This document shows, in pieces, positions 1-6,740 of a stretch of 64,000 nt of DNA. Source of the stretch: Paenibacillus amylolyticus (GTDB lineage Bacteria; Bacillota; Bacilli; Paenibacillales; Paenibacillaceae); contig NZ_BCNV01000008.1 in the NCBI RefSeq assembly GCF_001570725.1, positions 1 through 64,000 of the forward strand. The letters are read 5' to 3'. The first letter of the stretch is position 1. Every line of letters starts with the position of its first letter. The position numbers and the translations under genes are program-made. The notes under the pieces are model-generated. The model ran no database searches. It was not told the origin of the DNA and was given only the letters and a program-made list of their open reading frames with translations.

Positions 1-139
1 GGGCAGGTTGCCTACGTGTTACTCACCCGTCCGCCGCTAACTATCAGAGAAGCAAGCTTCTCTTCAAGTCCGCTCGACTTGCATGTATTAGGCATGCCGC
101 CAGCGTTCGTCCTGAGCCAGGATCAAACTCTCCAATAAA
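1..139 (-). rRNA. rrs: 16S ribosomal RNA, 5' end (partial)
   Basis: The reverse complement carries the universal 5' motif GAGAGTTTGATCCTGGCTCA at 112-131, followed by the conserved ACGAACGCTGGCGGCGTGCC stretch. It then reads into variable region V1 and the conserved GCGGACGGGTGAGTAACACG stretch. The gene is transcribed leftwards and runs off the window at base 1, so only about 139 nt of its 5' end are present. The mature 5' end is placed at 139 by comparison with the Bacillus 16S start (TTTAT.GGAGAG). The V1 hairpin (GAGAAGCTTGCTTCTC) is of the kind seen in Paenibacillus. Confidence 0.97.
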
Positions 140-241
140 GTATTGAAAAGAGCGATAAGCTCATTTTGAATCTGACGAGATTAAAAATCTCATTTGTGCT
201 CCAGCCGATTCAAGCCAAGGCTTATTTCTAACTTTCGCGTT

Positions 242-293
242 CATTCTGCAAGCAGAATGTTTACTCACTCGTTGTTCAGTTTTCAAAGATCAA
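242..293 (-). promoter_or_regulatory. rRNA leader: hairpin and boxA-like antitermination motif
   Basis: On the minus strand the leader between the promoters and 16S contains TTGATCTTTGAAAACTGAAC (272-293), the boxA-like sequence typical of Bacillales rRNA leaders and spacers. It is followed by a perfect 18-nt palindrome CATTCTGCAAGCAGAATG (242-259). Known role of the family: recruitment of Nus factors and rRNA processing. The assignment to this leader is by position. Confidence 0.7.
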
Positions 294-336
294 ACTTGTT
301 TTGTTACCGAATGTCGTTCTCTTCAGCAACTCTTAT

Positions 337-365
337 ATATTACCATGTCCAAACCAACTTTGCAA
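337..365 (-). promoter_or_regulatory. rRNA operon promoter, proximal (P2-like)
   Basis: The minus strand reads TTGCAA, a 17-nt spacer, then TAATAT: -35 at 360-365 and -10 at 337-342. This is about 200 nt upstream of the 16S 5' end. Tandem sigma-A promoters in this position are usual for Bacillus rRNA operons. Confidence 0.7.
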
Positions 366-446
366 GCTCTTTTTTTAAGTTTCTTTCGAAGCTTATTTCA
401 TTCGCTTGCCGCACCGTGTAAACCGTGTTTTCTTGGCCGGAATTAG

Positions 447-475
447 AATATACCATGTACAGATAAGGAACGCAA
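447..475 (-). promoter_or_regulatory. rRNA operon promoter, distal (P1-like)
   Basis: The minus strand reads TTGCGT, a 17-nt spacer, then TATATT: -35 at 470-475 and -10 at 447-452. It lies 110 nt upstream of the proximal promoter and shares its layout, including the CATGG that directly precedes the -10 in both, so the two look like a duplicated promoter unit. Confidence 0.65.
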
Positions 476-479
476 GTCT

Positions 480-808
480 TTATTCGAAAAAGATTAATTC
501 TTATAAACTTAGTATCCTATTATTCCTTTTAACAAGTATCTCCTTATAGCCGTCCAAAATCATACATCTGCGCACTTCCTTTGATGAATCGGAGTAATTA
601 ACTTACATGCGCAAAAGGTTCCCCGTATACTCCCTATCCAATTATAAAGAAACTCATGTTGTTTAGAGTACAGACTCATCAGGTTATAGAAACTTATTAA
701 CCGATGATTTCATTGGATAAACAACCAACACATCATAGATCATTATATTCATTCCTTCTATATAGAAGGAAAACATTTTTGGAATTCTTTTATCCCAAGA
801 AAAGAATA
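480..808. other. AT-rich intergenic stretch without a recognisable gene
   Basis: Between the distal rRNA promoter and the permease terminator I see only AT-rich sequence. Short open frames here have no ribosome binding site and no protein-like composition. Additional weak upstream rRNA promoters cannot be excluded. Confidence 0.5.
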
Positions 809-854
809 CAAAAAAAAAGCGAAAGCTCAGGGTATAATCCCGTTGCTTCCGCTT
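809..854 (-). terminator. Intrinsic terminator of the purine permease gene
   Basis: The minus strand forms AAGCGGAAGC..GGG..CCC..GCTTTCGCTT followed by a run of nine T (810-818 region read in reverse). It lies about 60 nt downstream of the permease stop codon and separates it from the rRNA operon promoters. Confidence 0.8.
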
Positions 855-914
855 CTTTCATTTATAAGATAATAAACGTATCTCAGATAACTCTTCGTTA
901 CACCTAACGGACTC

Positions 915-2291
915 TTACTCTCCGCCAATAAATACGTATCGACAGATTACGATGATCGCTAAGATCCACATGAGCCAGTGAATTTTCACTTTGCGCTCTG
1001 TCACCAAGTTACTGAACACCGCCAGAATCACATAAGATACGATACCAGCAGAGATTCCGTTCGCAATTCCGCCTGTGAAAGGCATCAATACAATGGTAAG
1101 GAACGCTGGGAAAGCTTGCAGGAAATCATCCCACTCGATGCTGCGCACTTGACTCATCATAAGCACACCCACAATGATCAATGCCGGAGCCGTTGCAGCG
1201 GATGGAACAACTAGCGCAAGTGGCGCGATAAACAGGGCCAAAATGAATAGCAAACCTGTCGTAACGGAAGTCAGTCCTGTACGTCCACCTGCCTCAACGC
1301 CTGAAGCACTTTCAACATATGCCGTAATGGTACTTGTACCCAGTGCAGCACCTGCGCTGACACCAACTGCATCGACGAGCATCGCTTTACCGATGGTTTT
1401 CTCGCCTTTTTTCTTATCCTTCATAATGCCCATACGTGTTGCAGTACCTACCATCGTACCGAACGTGTCGAACAATTCAACGAAGGTAAAGATGAAGATA
1501 ATCTCAAACAATCCGAGACTGATAGCACCTTTCAAATCCAGCTGTCCAACCGCCAGATCACTGAAGTTAGGCAACCAGCTTGCGCCTGAAAGACCACTCA
1601 GATTCGTAACGCCCATCGGAATACCAATCAGCGTTGTTGCTACGATCCCGATCAATAGAGCGCCTTTGATACGCATAACCATCAATATAGCAATAAGGAG
1701 CAAACCAATCAGTGCAAGCAATGCATCATGATGCGTTATAAAGTTCCCTAATGATAGATTAAAACTGCTACCTGGAATCGGCTGACTCAGATCTGCGTCT
1801 GGTGCAACATTAACTGTTACAGCCACGAGATTAGCAAGTTTGAAACCGATAATGGTAATAAAGAGACCGATACCTACCGTAATGGCCATTTTGATCGACT
1901 GTGGAACTGCTACAAGCAACATTTGCCGAATCTTCGTCACGGTTAAAATAATGAACACGATACCGGAAAGGAATACCGCTCCGAGAGCAGCTTGCCAAGT
2001 AATCGCTCCATTCGAACTTAGAACGACAGTCATGAAGTACGCATTCAGCCCCATACCTGGTGCAAGTGCGATCGGAATATTCACGAACAATCCCATAATA
2101 ATAGTCATTAATCCGGCGCCGACGGCTGTTGCAAAGAATACTGCATTATCCGACATCCCCGCCCCGGCTTGACCCAAGAACAACGTATTCACAAAAAGAA
2201 TGTACGCCATTGTCATAAAGGTAGTGAGACCCGCAACAATCTCCGTTCTAACGTTTGTTCCGTTTTCTTTTAATTTAAAGAAACGATCCAT
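915..2291 (-). CDS. pbuG: NCS2/AzgA-family purine permease (guanine/hypoxanthine, PbuG-like)
   Basis: 458-residue polytopic membrane protein of the AzgA branch of nucleobase:cation symporters, importing guanine, hypoxanthine or adenine. Family landmarks are the PGMGLNAYF motif (residues 78-86) and VELFDTFGTMVGTATRMG (about 270-287), and the length matches B. subtilis PbuG/PbuO. The ATG is preceded by AAGGGGGAGTT at suitable spacing. Expression is controlled by an upstream guanine-class riboswitch and terminator, which supports guanine or hypoxanthine as substrate; the exact substrate is inferred from that. It is monocistronic, with its own promoter and terminator, and lies near guaA as pbuG does in Bacillus. 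Confidence 0.9.
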   Translation of the reverse strand: MDRFFKLKENGTNVRTEIVAGLTTFMTMAYILFVNTLFLGQAGAGMSDNAVFFATAVGAGLMTIIMGLFVNIPIALAPGMGLNAYFMTVVLSSNGAITWQAALGAVFLSGIVFIILTVTKIRQMLLVAVPQSIKMAITVGIGLFITIIGFKLANLVAVTVNVAPDADLSQPIPGSSFNLSLGNFITHHDALLALIGLLLIAILMVMRIKGALLIGIVATTLIGIPMGVTNLSGLSGASWLPNFSDLAVGQLDLKGAISLGLFEIIFIFTFVELFDTFGTMVGTATRMGIMKDKKKGEKTIGKAMLVDAVGVSAGAALGTSTITAYVESASGVEAGGRTGLTSVTTGLLFILALFIAPLALVVPSAATAPALIIVGVLMMSQVRSIEWDDFLQAFPAFLTIVLMPFTGGIANGISAGIVSYVILAVFSNLVTERKVKIHWLMWILAIIVICRYVFIGGE

Positions 2292-2412
2292 AATTCACTA
2301 ACTCCCCCTTAGAGATGTTGAAGCCATATTGAAAAACGACAAATGACCCTGATGAAGATTCTTCACCCAGGGTTCAGCTGACAAGGAGCGGCACGATGCC
2401 TTTACTAAGAAC

Positions 2413-2459
2413 AAAAAAAATTCTAATGTGCGGTGATGTCCCCGCAATCATGTAGAATT
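2413..2459 (-). terminator. Riboswitch-controlled terminator before pbuG
   Basis: On the minus strand AATTCTA pairs with TAGAATT around an inner TGCGG/CCGCA stem, followed by eight T. It sits between the purine aptamer and the permease ATG. It is the likely expression platform: guanine bound to the aptamer would favour this terminator (an OFF switch, as in xpt and pbuG of Bacillus). Confidence 0.8.
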
Positions 2460-2481
2460 CATGTGCTTAGCCTTCTCCTCT

Positions 2482-2546
2482 TCGTAGCCAGATCATTAGG
2501 GTGATCTCGTAGAGACTCCCGAGCCAATTCTCGGGATTATACGAAT
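2482..2546 (-). ncRNA. Purine riboswitch aptamer, guanine class
   Basis: The minus-strand sequence begins TCGTATAATCCCGAG, passes GGCTCGGGAGTCTCTACGAG and closes with GGCTACGA. This reproduces the P1-P2-P3 fold of the purine aptamer, with the conserved TATAAT, GTCTCTAC and CTAC joining segments. The specificity position (nucleotide 74 in xpt numbering, in the GGCTACG segment) is C, which pairs with guanine; adenine aptamers have U. Hence guanine/hypoxanthine sensing is predicted. Confidence 0.93.
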
Positions 2547-2578
2547 TAGTATGCGCTATTTGTTTGTTTCCCATCACT

Positions 2579-2607
2579 ATTTTAGGAGGGCAGTATGTTT
2601 TTGTCAA
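2579..2607 (-). promoter_or_regulatory. Sigma-A promoter for the pbuG riboswitch transcript
   Basis: The minus strand reads TTGACA (2602-2607), a 17-nt spacer and TAAAAT (2579-2584). The predicted start lies about 25 nt before the aptamer, giving a leader of about 280 nt before the ATG. Confidence 0.8.
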
Positions 2608-2768
2608 TGAGAAAAACGAATATTAATCTCACCCTTATATAATATCGTTCGTATTATTTAACAGATTGAACCAGTTCAGCGGTTTACAACCCAATTGAAT
2701 ACGCTTTTTTCGACGAGATCTCAAGGGAATATGTTCATTCTGTCAGACTGCAATCAGCAAATTAATAT

Positions 2769-2821
2769 AAAAAACTACCCTGATCAAAGGGCAAGAAGAC
2801 CTCTGATCAGGGTAGTTTTTG
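2769..2821. terminator. Bidirectional terminator
   Basis: AAAACTACCCTGATCA (2771-2786) pairs with TGATCAGGGTAGTTTT (2804-2819) around a 17-nt loop, with A/T runs on both outer sides. It lies downstream of the small lipoprotein gene on the minus strand and insulates the pbuG promoter. Confidence 0.85.
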
Positions 2822-2964
2822 TTTCTGATGCGATTAAGCTATCAGGTGAGTCATGATTTTGGAATAACGATGTCTGGTATTCCGAAATCATATAATGATT
2901 AGGTATATGGAGCAAATTGCGACATGTTCCGGAGCTACTTTTTGCCGGATCAGTCCTATGTTAA

Positions 2965-3216
2965 TTACATCTCTGTCTGCGGAGCATTCTGTATCTCTTG
3001 CCGTTCCTGATTCGTGTTCGTTGTTACGTCAGAGGATAACTCTTGGTTTCTGGTCTGATCGGAAGAAGCATCCGCTGCCTCTAAGTTCACAAATGGAAAG
3101 TCCCCCGAACCGGAAGCCAGGTCTTGCACACCTGAGCCGCATCCTGCCAGCATCACCATCAGAAACGCACTTCCTATGCCCATCTTCCATTTGCTCATAT
3201 AGTCGGTTTTACGCAT
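2965..3216 (-). CDS. Small predicted lipoprotein of unknown function
   Basis: 83 residues starting MRKTDYMSKWKMG. The N-terminus is a lipoprotein signal (basic residues, hydrophobic GSAFLMVML, lipobox LAGC), and the mature part is acidic, Q/N/S/T-rich and probably disordered. I chose the ATG at 3216 because AAGGGAG lies 10 nt before it; an in-frame upstream ATG at 3243 lacks a suitable site. It is followed by a terminator and appears to be a single-gene unit. No family was recognised, and the function is unknown beyond export and lipid anchoring. Confidence 0.65.
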   Translation of the reverse strand: MRKTDYMSKWKMGIGSAFLMVMLAGCGSGVQDLASGSGDFPFVNLEAADASSDQTRNQELSSDVTTNTNQERQEIQNAPQTEM

Positions 3217-3458
3217 ACATTCAATTCTCCCTTCAGTAGCCATATAGCCTTTAGTATGTACTTATTGTACAGGCTGGACCTGAAAGGATCATGAAGTGAA
3301 CTTTAAAATGAGATGAATTTCGAGACTCCAATCAAGTATCAGGTAGAGGCTAATTATTTTGATCTAATGAAAAGTTACTGACTACCTCTACAAACTTAAC
3401 TATCATTATAAAATTACCGATATAAAACAAGAAAATTACGTATTATGGAGGTTATGAG

Positions 3459-4715
3459 ATGTATTTTGGAAAAAAATTAGTTATGGGAGTGTTGTCTTTT
3501 CTATTGATAGCGGGATGTCTTTCTGGCGCTGTCGTAGCAAAGGATTCGAAAGCCAAGGGGTTTTCTATTGATGTAACAAGCAATTCAACCCTAATACCTG
3601 GTCAGGGTATTTCGGTGAACGTTGGAATTCTCAACCCTGGCGCCCCTCATGAAAAGGGAGACGTCCAATCAGCGACTATCGTTTTGAGCTATGATGAGAA
3701 TATTTTTACAACGGATGAAGCTGAAGTACTACGGTTTGACGAAACACTAGGAAAATACATATGGAGAGACGATGCCTTTATCATTCCTACCGACTATTTT
3801 GAATCCAAGGATTACACGATCCAAAATCCAGAACCCGCAGATCTTGACCCTAATGACGGTAAACAAGAAATTATTATTTCGATTTCAGCCAAAAATGGTA
3901 AATCGATTAGTTCTTCCTCCGGCGAAGCATTTATATCTTTTTATCTAAAAACTAAAGAGGACAGTTTGAATAAACAAACGTCTATTGAAGTTTTACCTGC
4001 TATGACTCTCTTGGTAAATCATACTGGAGAAACGATTCAGAGTTATAACACAACACCAGCAAATATCTTCGTTTCTATTCCAAAGAACATTTTCGTTGTT
4101 GCAGGGACAATGCGACCTGACTTTCTACCATTCATTTTCAGTTTAAATGATGGCAACGAACTGAATGCACTTGCATACTTTGAAAATGGAGATGCTGTCT
4201 ATGTAACGGATATGGTCACATGGCATTCAACAAACACAGAAGTATTACAGCCCCATGGAAACGGCAACATTCAAGCTGTAGGCTTAGGAACCGCCTCAGT
4301 AAAGGTCACATTCGGTTCTATAACTGGTGAGAAGAAGATTAAAGTTGTAACACCTGCTACTGCCGCCATATTGAATGCAGAGCCTGAGCCATATGCTACC
4401 GTAATTAGATCAGATTCCAAGCCAATAGAAGTTCAAATTATTATAAATGGCAAAATAATTGCAGATTCAGGTCGCATCGTTAGTGGGTCAGTATACATTC
4501 CTTTACGTGCTATCAGCGAATCCTTCGGTGTTGTCGTAGGCTATGATTCCTCCAAGAAGTTACCAGTGCTCTATGGCAGTCCCCTGACACAGTCCAGAAA
4601 TATCTCGGGAACTTCATATGTTAAAGCAAAGGATCTCCCGTCTCTTCTTGGCGCAAACATTAAATGGAGCAATGCAACTAAGAAATTGTATATAGAGTAT
4701 CCTTCCAAACCTTAA
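3459..4715 (+). CDS. Secreted protein: cohesin-like, Ig-like (BIG2) and copper-amine-oxidase-like domains
   Basis: 418 residues with an N-terminal signal sequence (hydrophobic MGVLSFLLIAGCLSGAVVA; the AGC could also act as a lipobox). Residues about 35-205 resemble a cohesin-type beta-sandwich (ISVNVGIL, DVQSATIVLSYDENIF). About 215-295 look like a bacterial Ig-like BIG2 module (VTWHSTNTEVLQ, GLGTASVKVTF). The last 100 residues are a copper amine oxidase N-terminal-like module (INGKIIADSG, YIPLRAISESFG, IKWSNATKKLYI), which in Paenibacillus is a common wall-associated domain without oxidase activity. The start has TGGAGGTTATGAG before the ATG. Probably a cell-surface adhesion or structural protein; ligand unknown. 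Confidence 0.75.
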   Translation: MYFGKKLVMGVLSFLLIAGCLSGAVVAKDSKAKGFSIDVTSNSTLIPGQGISVNVGILNPGAPHEKGDVQSATIVLSYDENIFTTDEAEVLRFDETLGKYIWRDDAFIIPTDYFESKDYTIQNPEPADLDPNDGKQEIIISISAKNGKSISSSSGEAFISFYLKTKEDSLNKQTSIEVLPAMTLLVNHTGETIQSYNTTPANIFVSIPKNIFVVAGTMRPDFLPFIFSLNDGNELNALAYFENGDAVYVTDMVTWHSTNTEVLQPHGNGNIQAVGLGTASVKVTFGSITGEKKIKVVTPATAAILNAEPEPYATVIRSDSKPIEVQIIINGKIIADSGRIVSGSVYIPLRAISESFGVVVGYDSSKKLPVLYGSPLTQSRNISGTSYVKAKDLPSLLGANIKWSNATKKLYIEYPSKP

Positions 4716-4740
4716 TACTCAACATAATAGCTTGAGCACA

Positions 4741-4792
4741 AAAAATACTCTTCTCTATTTGCTGAAATTCACAGATAGAGAAGAGTATTTTA
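4741..4792. terminator. Bidirectional terminator between the secreted protein gene and guaA
   Basis: AATACTCTTCTCTAT (4744-4758) pairs with ATAGAGAAGAGTATT (4775-4789), with A-rich and T-rich flanks. It serves the convergent genes on either side. Confidence 0.88.
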
Positions 4793-4819
4793 ATTATGCA
4801 TTTAAATTTATATTACCTT

Positions 4820-6358
4820 CTACTCCCACTCGATCGTTGCAGGTGGTTTGGAAGTTACGTCATAGACGATACGGTTTACGTTATCAACTTCGTTAACAAT
4901 CCGTACGGAGATTTTCTCCAGCACATCCCAAGGGATACGTGCCCAGTCTGCAGTCATACCGTCGATGGATGTTACGGCACGGATACCTACAGTGTAGGAA
5001 TACGTACGCGCATCACCCATAACGCCGACACTCTTCATGTTCGGCAGGGCTGTGAAGTATTGCCAGATTTCGCGGTCGAGACCGGCTTTGGCAATTTCTT
5101 CACGCAGGATGTAGTCGGAATCACGAACGATGGTAAGTTTCTCTTCAGTAACCTCGCCAAGAACACGGATCGCAAGACCCGGACCAGGGAACGGCTGACG
5201 GTGAACAATTTCGTCCGGCAGGCCACACTCGGTACCGACTTTACGTACTTCATCCTTGAACAGCGTGCTCAGTGGCTCGATCAGTTTAAAGTTCATGTCT
5301 TCAGGCAGACCGCCCACGTTGTGGTGGGATTTGATCGTCTGTGCAGTCGCTGTACCACTTTCCACGATGTCCGTATACAGTGTACCTTGTGCCAAGAATG
5401 CAAAATCATCGAACTGCTTGGACTCTTCGTCAAATACGTAAATAAACTCGTTACCGATGATTTTACGTTTTTGTTCTGGATCATCCACCCCAGCCAGTTT
5501 GGACATAAAGCGCTCTTGTGCATCAATTTTGACAACTTTCATGTCAAATTTGCCGACAAACGTCTCCATTACACTTTCTGCTTCGCCTTTACGCAACAGA
5601 CCGTGGTCGATAAACATACACGTCAGTTGATCACCAATGGCTTTGTGAAGCAATGCAGCTACAACGGAAGAATCTACACCGCCGCTAAGCGCACACAGAA
5701 CTTTGCTGTCGCCCACTTTTTCACGAATGTCTTTGATCGTGTCATCGATGAATGTCTCCATCGTCCAGTTGCCTTCGCAACCACAGATTTCGAACAGGAA
5801 GTTACGAATCATGTCGTTACCGCGAACAGAGTGACGTACCTCCGGATGGAACTGAACAGCATACAATTTACGCTCATCGTCGCTCATGGCAGCGATTGGC
5901 GCACTTTCCGTGCCTGCATCCAGTTTGAAACCTGGAGGAAGTGTAACCACGTGGTCACCGTGACTCATCCATACGGTATGTTCGCCTTCAATGCCTTTTG
6001 CCAGTGTAGACCCAGCAGCAAACTCAAGGTCTGCTTTACCGTACTCTCGCTTCTCGGAACGTTCTACTTTACCTTCAAGCTGTTGAGCCATAAGCTGCAT
6101 TCCGTAGCAAATACCGAAGATCGGCAAGCCCAGATCATAAACACCTGGGTCCACGTGTGGAGCGTTCTCAGCGTATACGCTGGACGGACCACCCGAGAAT
6201 ACGATTCCTTTTGGTGCCATTTCTGCGATCTTTTCCGCCGGTGTATTATACGGCAAAAGCTCGCTGTATACGCCAAGATCCCGGATTCTTCTGGCGATTA
6301 ACTGGTTGTATTGGCCCCCAAAGTCAAGGACAACCACAATCTCATTCTGCTTATTCAT
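4820..6358 (-). CDS. guaA: GMP synthase (glutamine-hydrolysing)
   Basis: 512-residue GuaA, which converts XMP, ATP and glutamine to GMP in the last step of guanine nucleotide synthesis. The N-terminal class I amidotransferase has its nucleophile C84 in GICYGM and the HPEV motif near 171. The ATP pyrophosphatase domain shows the PP-loop ALSGGVDSS near 223, and the C-terminal dimerisation domain ends in the family's PPATIEWE. The length is as expected. The start has GAGGGAGG 7 nt upstream. It has its own promoter with a short leader, so unlike pbuG there is no riboswitch. Neighbours yeaC-yeaD-yebA and pbuG match the Bacillus arrangement. Confidence 0.98.
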   Translation of the reverse strand: MNKQNEIVVVLDFGGQYNQLIARRIRDLGVYSELLPYNTPAEKIAEMAPKGIVFSGGPSSVYAENAPHVDPGVYDLGLPIFGICYGMQLMAQQLEGKVERSEKREYGKADLEFAAGSTLAKGIEGEHTVWMSHGDHVVTLPPGFKLDAGTESAPIAAMSDDERKLYAVQFHPEVRHSVRGNDMIRNFLFEICGCEGNWTMETFIDDTIKDIREKVGDSKVLCALSGGVDSSVVAALLHKAIGDQLTCMFIDHGLLRKGEAESVMETFVGKFDMKVVKIDAQERFMSKLAGVDDPEQKRKIIGNEFIYVFDEESKQFDDFAFLAQGTLYTDIVESGTATAQTIKSHHNVGGLPEDMNFKLIEPLSTLFKDEVRKVGTECGLPDEIVHRQPFPGPGLAIRVLGEVTEEKLTIVRDSDYILREEIAKAGLDREIWQYFTALPNMKSVGVMGDARTYSYTVGIRAVTSIDGMTADWARIPWDVLEKISVRIVNEVDNVNRIVYDVTSKPPATIEWE

Positions 6359-6388
6359 AACCGTGCCTCCCTCAATTCAATGAAACTA

Positions 6389-6418
6389 ATTATACGCAAC
6401 GACAAAACATACCGTCAA
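6389..6418 (-). promoter_or_regulatory. guaA promoter
   Basis: The minus strand has TTGACG (6413-6418), an 18-nt spacer and TATAAT (6389-6394). Transcription would start about 25 nt before the ATG, leaving no room for a leader regulator. Confidence 0.75.
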
Positions 6419-6535
6419 GGAAAGGCGAAACTCCTTTTTTCGACATCTCAAAACAAGGGTTACCGAATGTCTCAGAATATGAAATTTCGAATAGAAAGCT
6501 TGACAGCAAGATGCTGGTTCAAGTGTATGATCGTG

Positions 6536-6576
6536 GAAAGACGCCTCGTTCTCAGCATAGTGAGAAAGGCGTCTTA
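6536..6576 (-). terminator. Hairpin downstream of the yeaC-yeaD-yebA operon, probable terminator
   Basis: AAGACGCCT (6538-6546) pairs with AGGCGTCTT (6567-6575) around an inner TTCTCA/TGAGAA stem. The T-tract on the minus side is short (TCTTTCC), so termination strength is uncertain. A second inverted repeat, TTGTAACA/TGTTACAA (6725-6746), overlaps the yebA stop codon. Between these two hairpins I see no gene. Confidence 0.55.
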
Positions 6577-6740
6577 TGTATGGCATGCAACGATCAACAA
6601 ACACTGCACAGTAAACCATAGAATAGATATGCCAGTGGTGAGCATCATCCGTCAACAACCTGCCAAACTGTATGGGAAAGCGATAGCGAGAGATAACTCC
6701 ACGGCAGGTTGTGTGGCGCCCTTGTTGTAACATCCTTGTG

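Noticed and set aside
194..421. 75-codon frame in the rRNA leader
   Set aside because: It overlaps the boxA motif and the proximal rRNA promoter, and has no ribosome site.
4796..6301. 501-codon open frame on the plus strand
   Set aside because: It lies antisense to guaA over nearly its whole length. Its product is rich in Cys, His and Phe without any family pattern, and GuaA is unmistakable.
6500..6530. TTGACA followed by TATGAT on the plus strand before the 6536-6576 hairpin, as if a small RNA gene
   Set aside because: The spacer is about 20 nt and the hairpin lacks a T-tract on the plus strand. It is more simply the terminator of the minus-strand operon.
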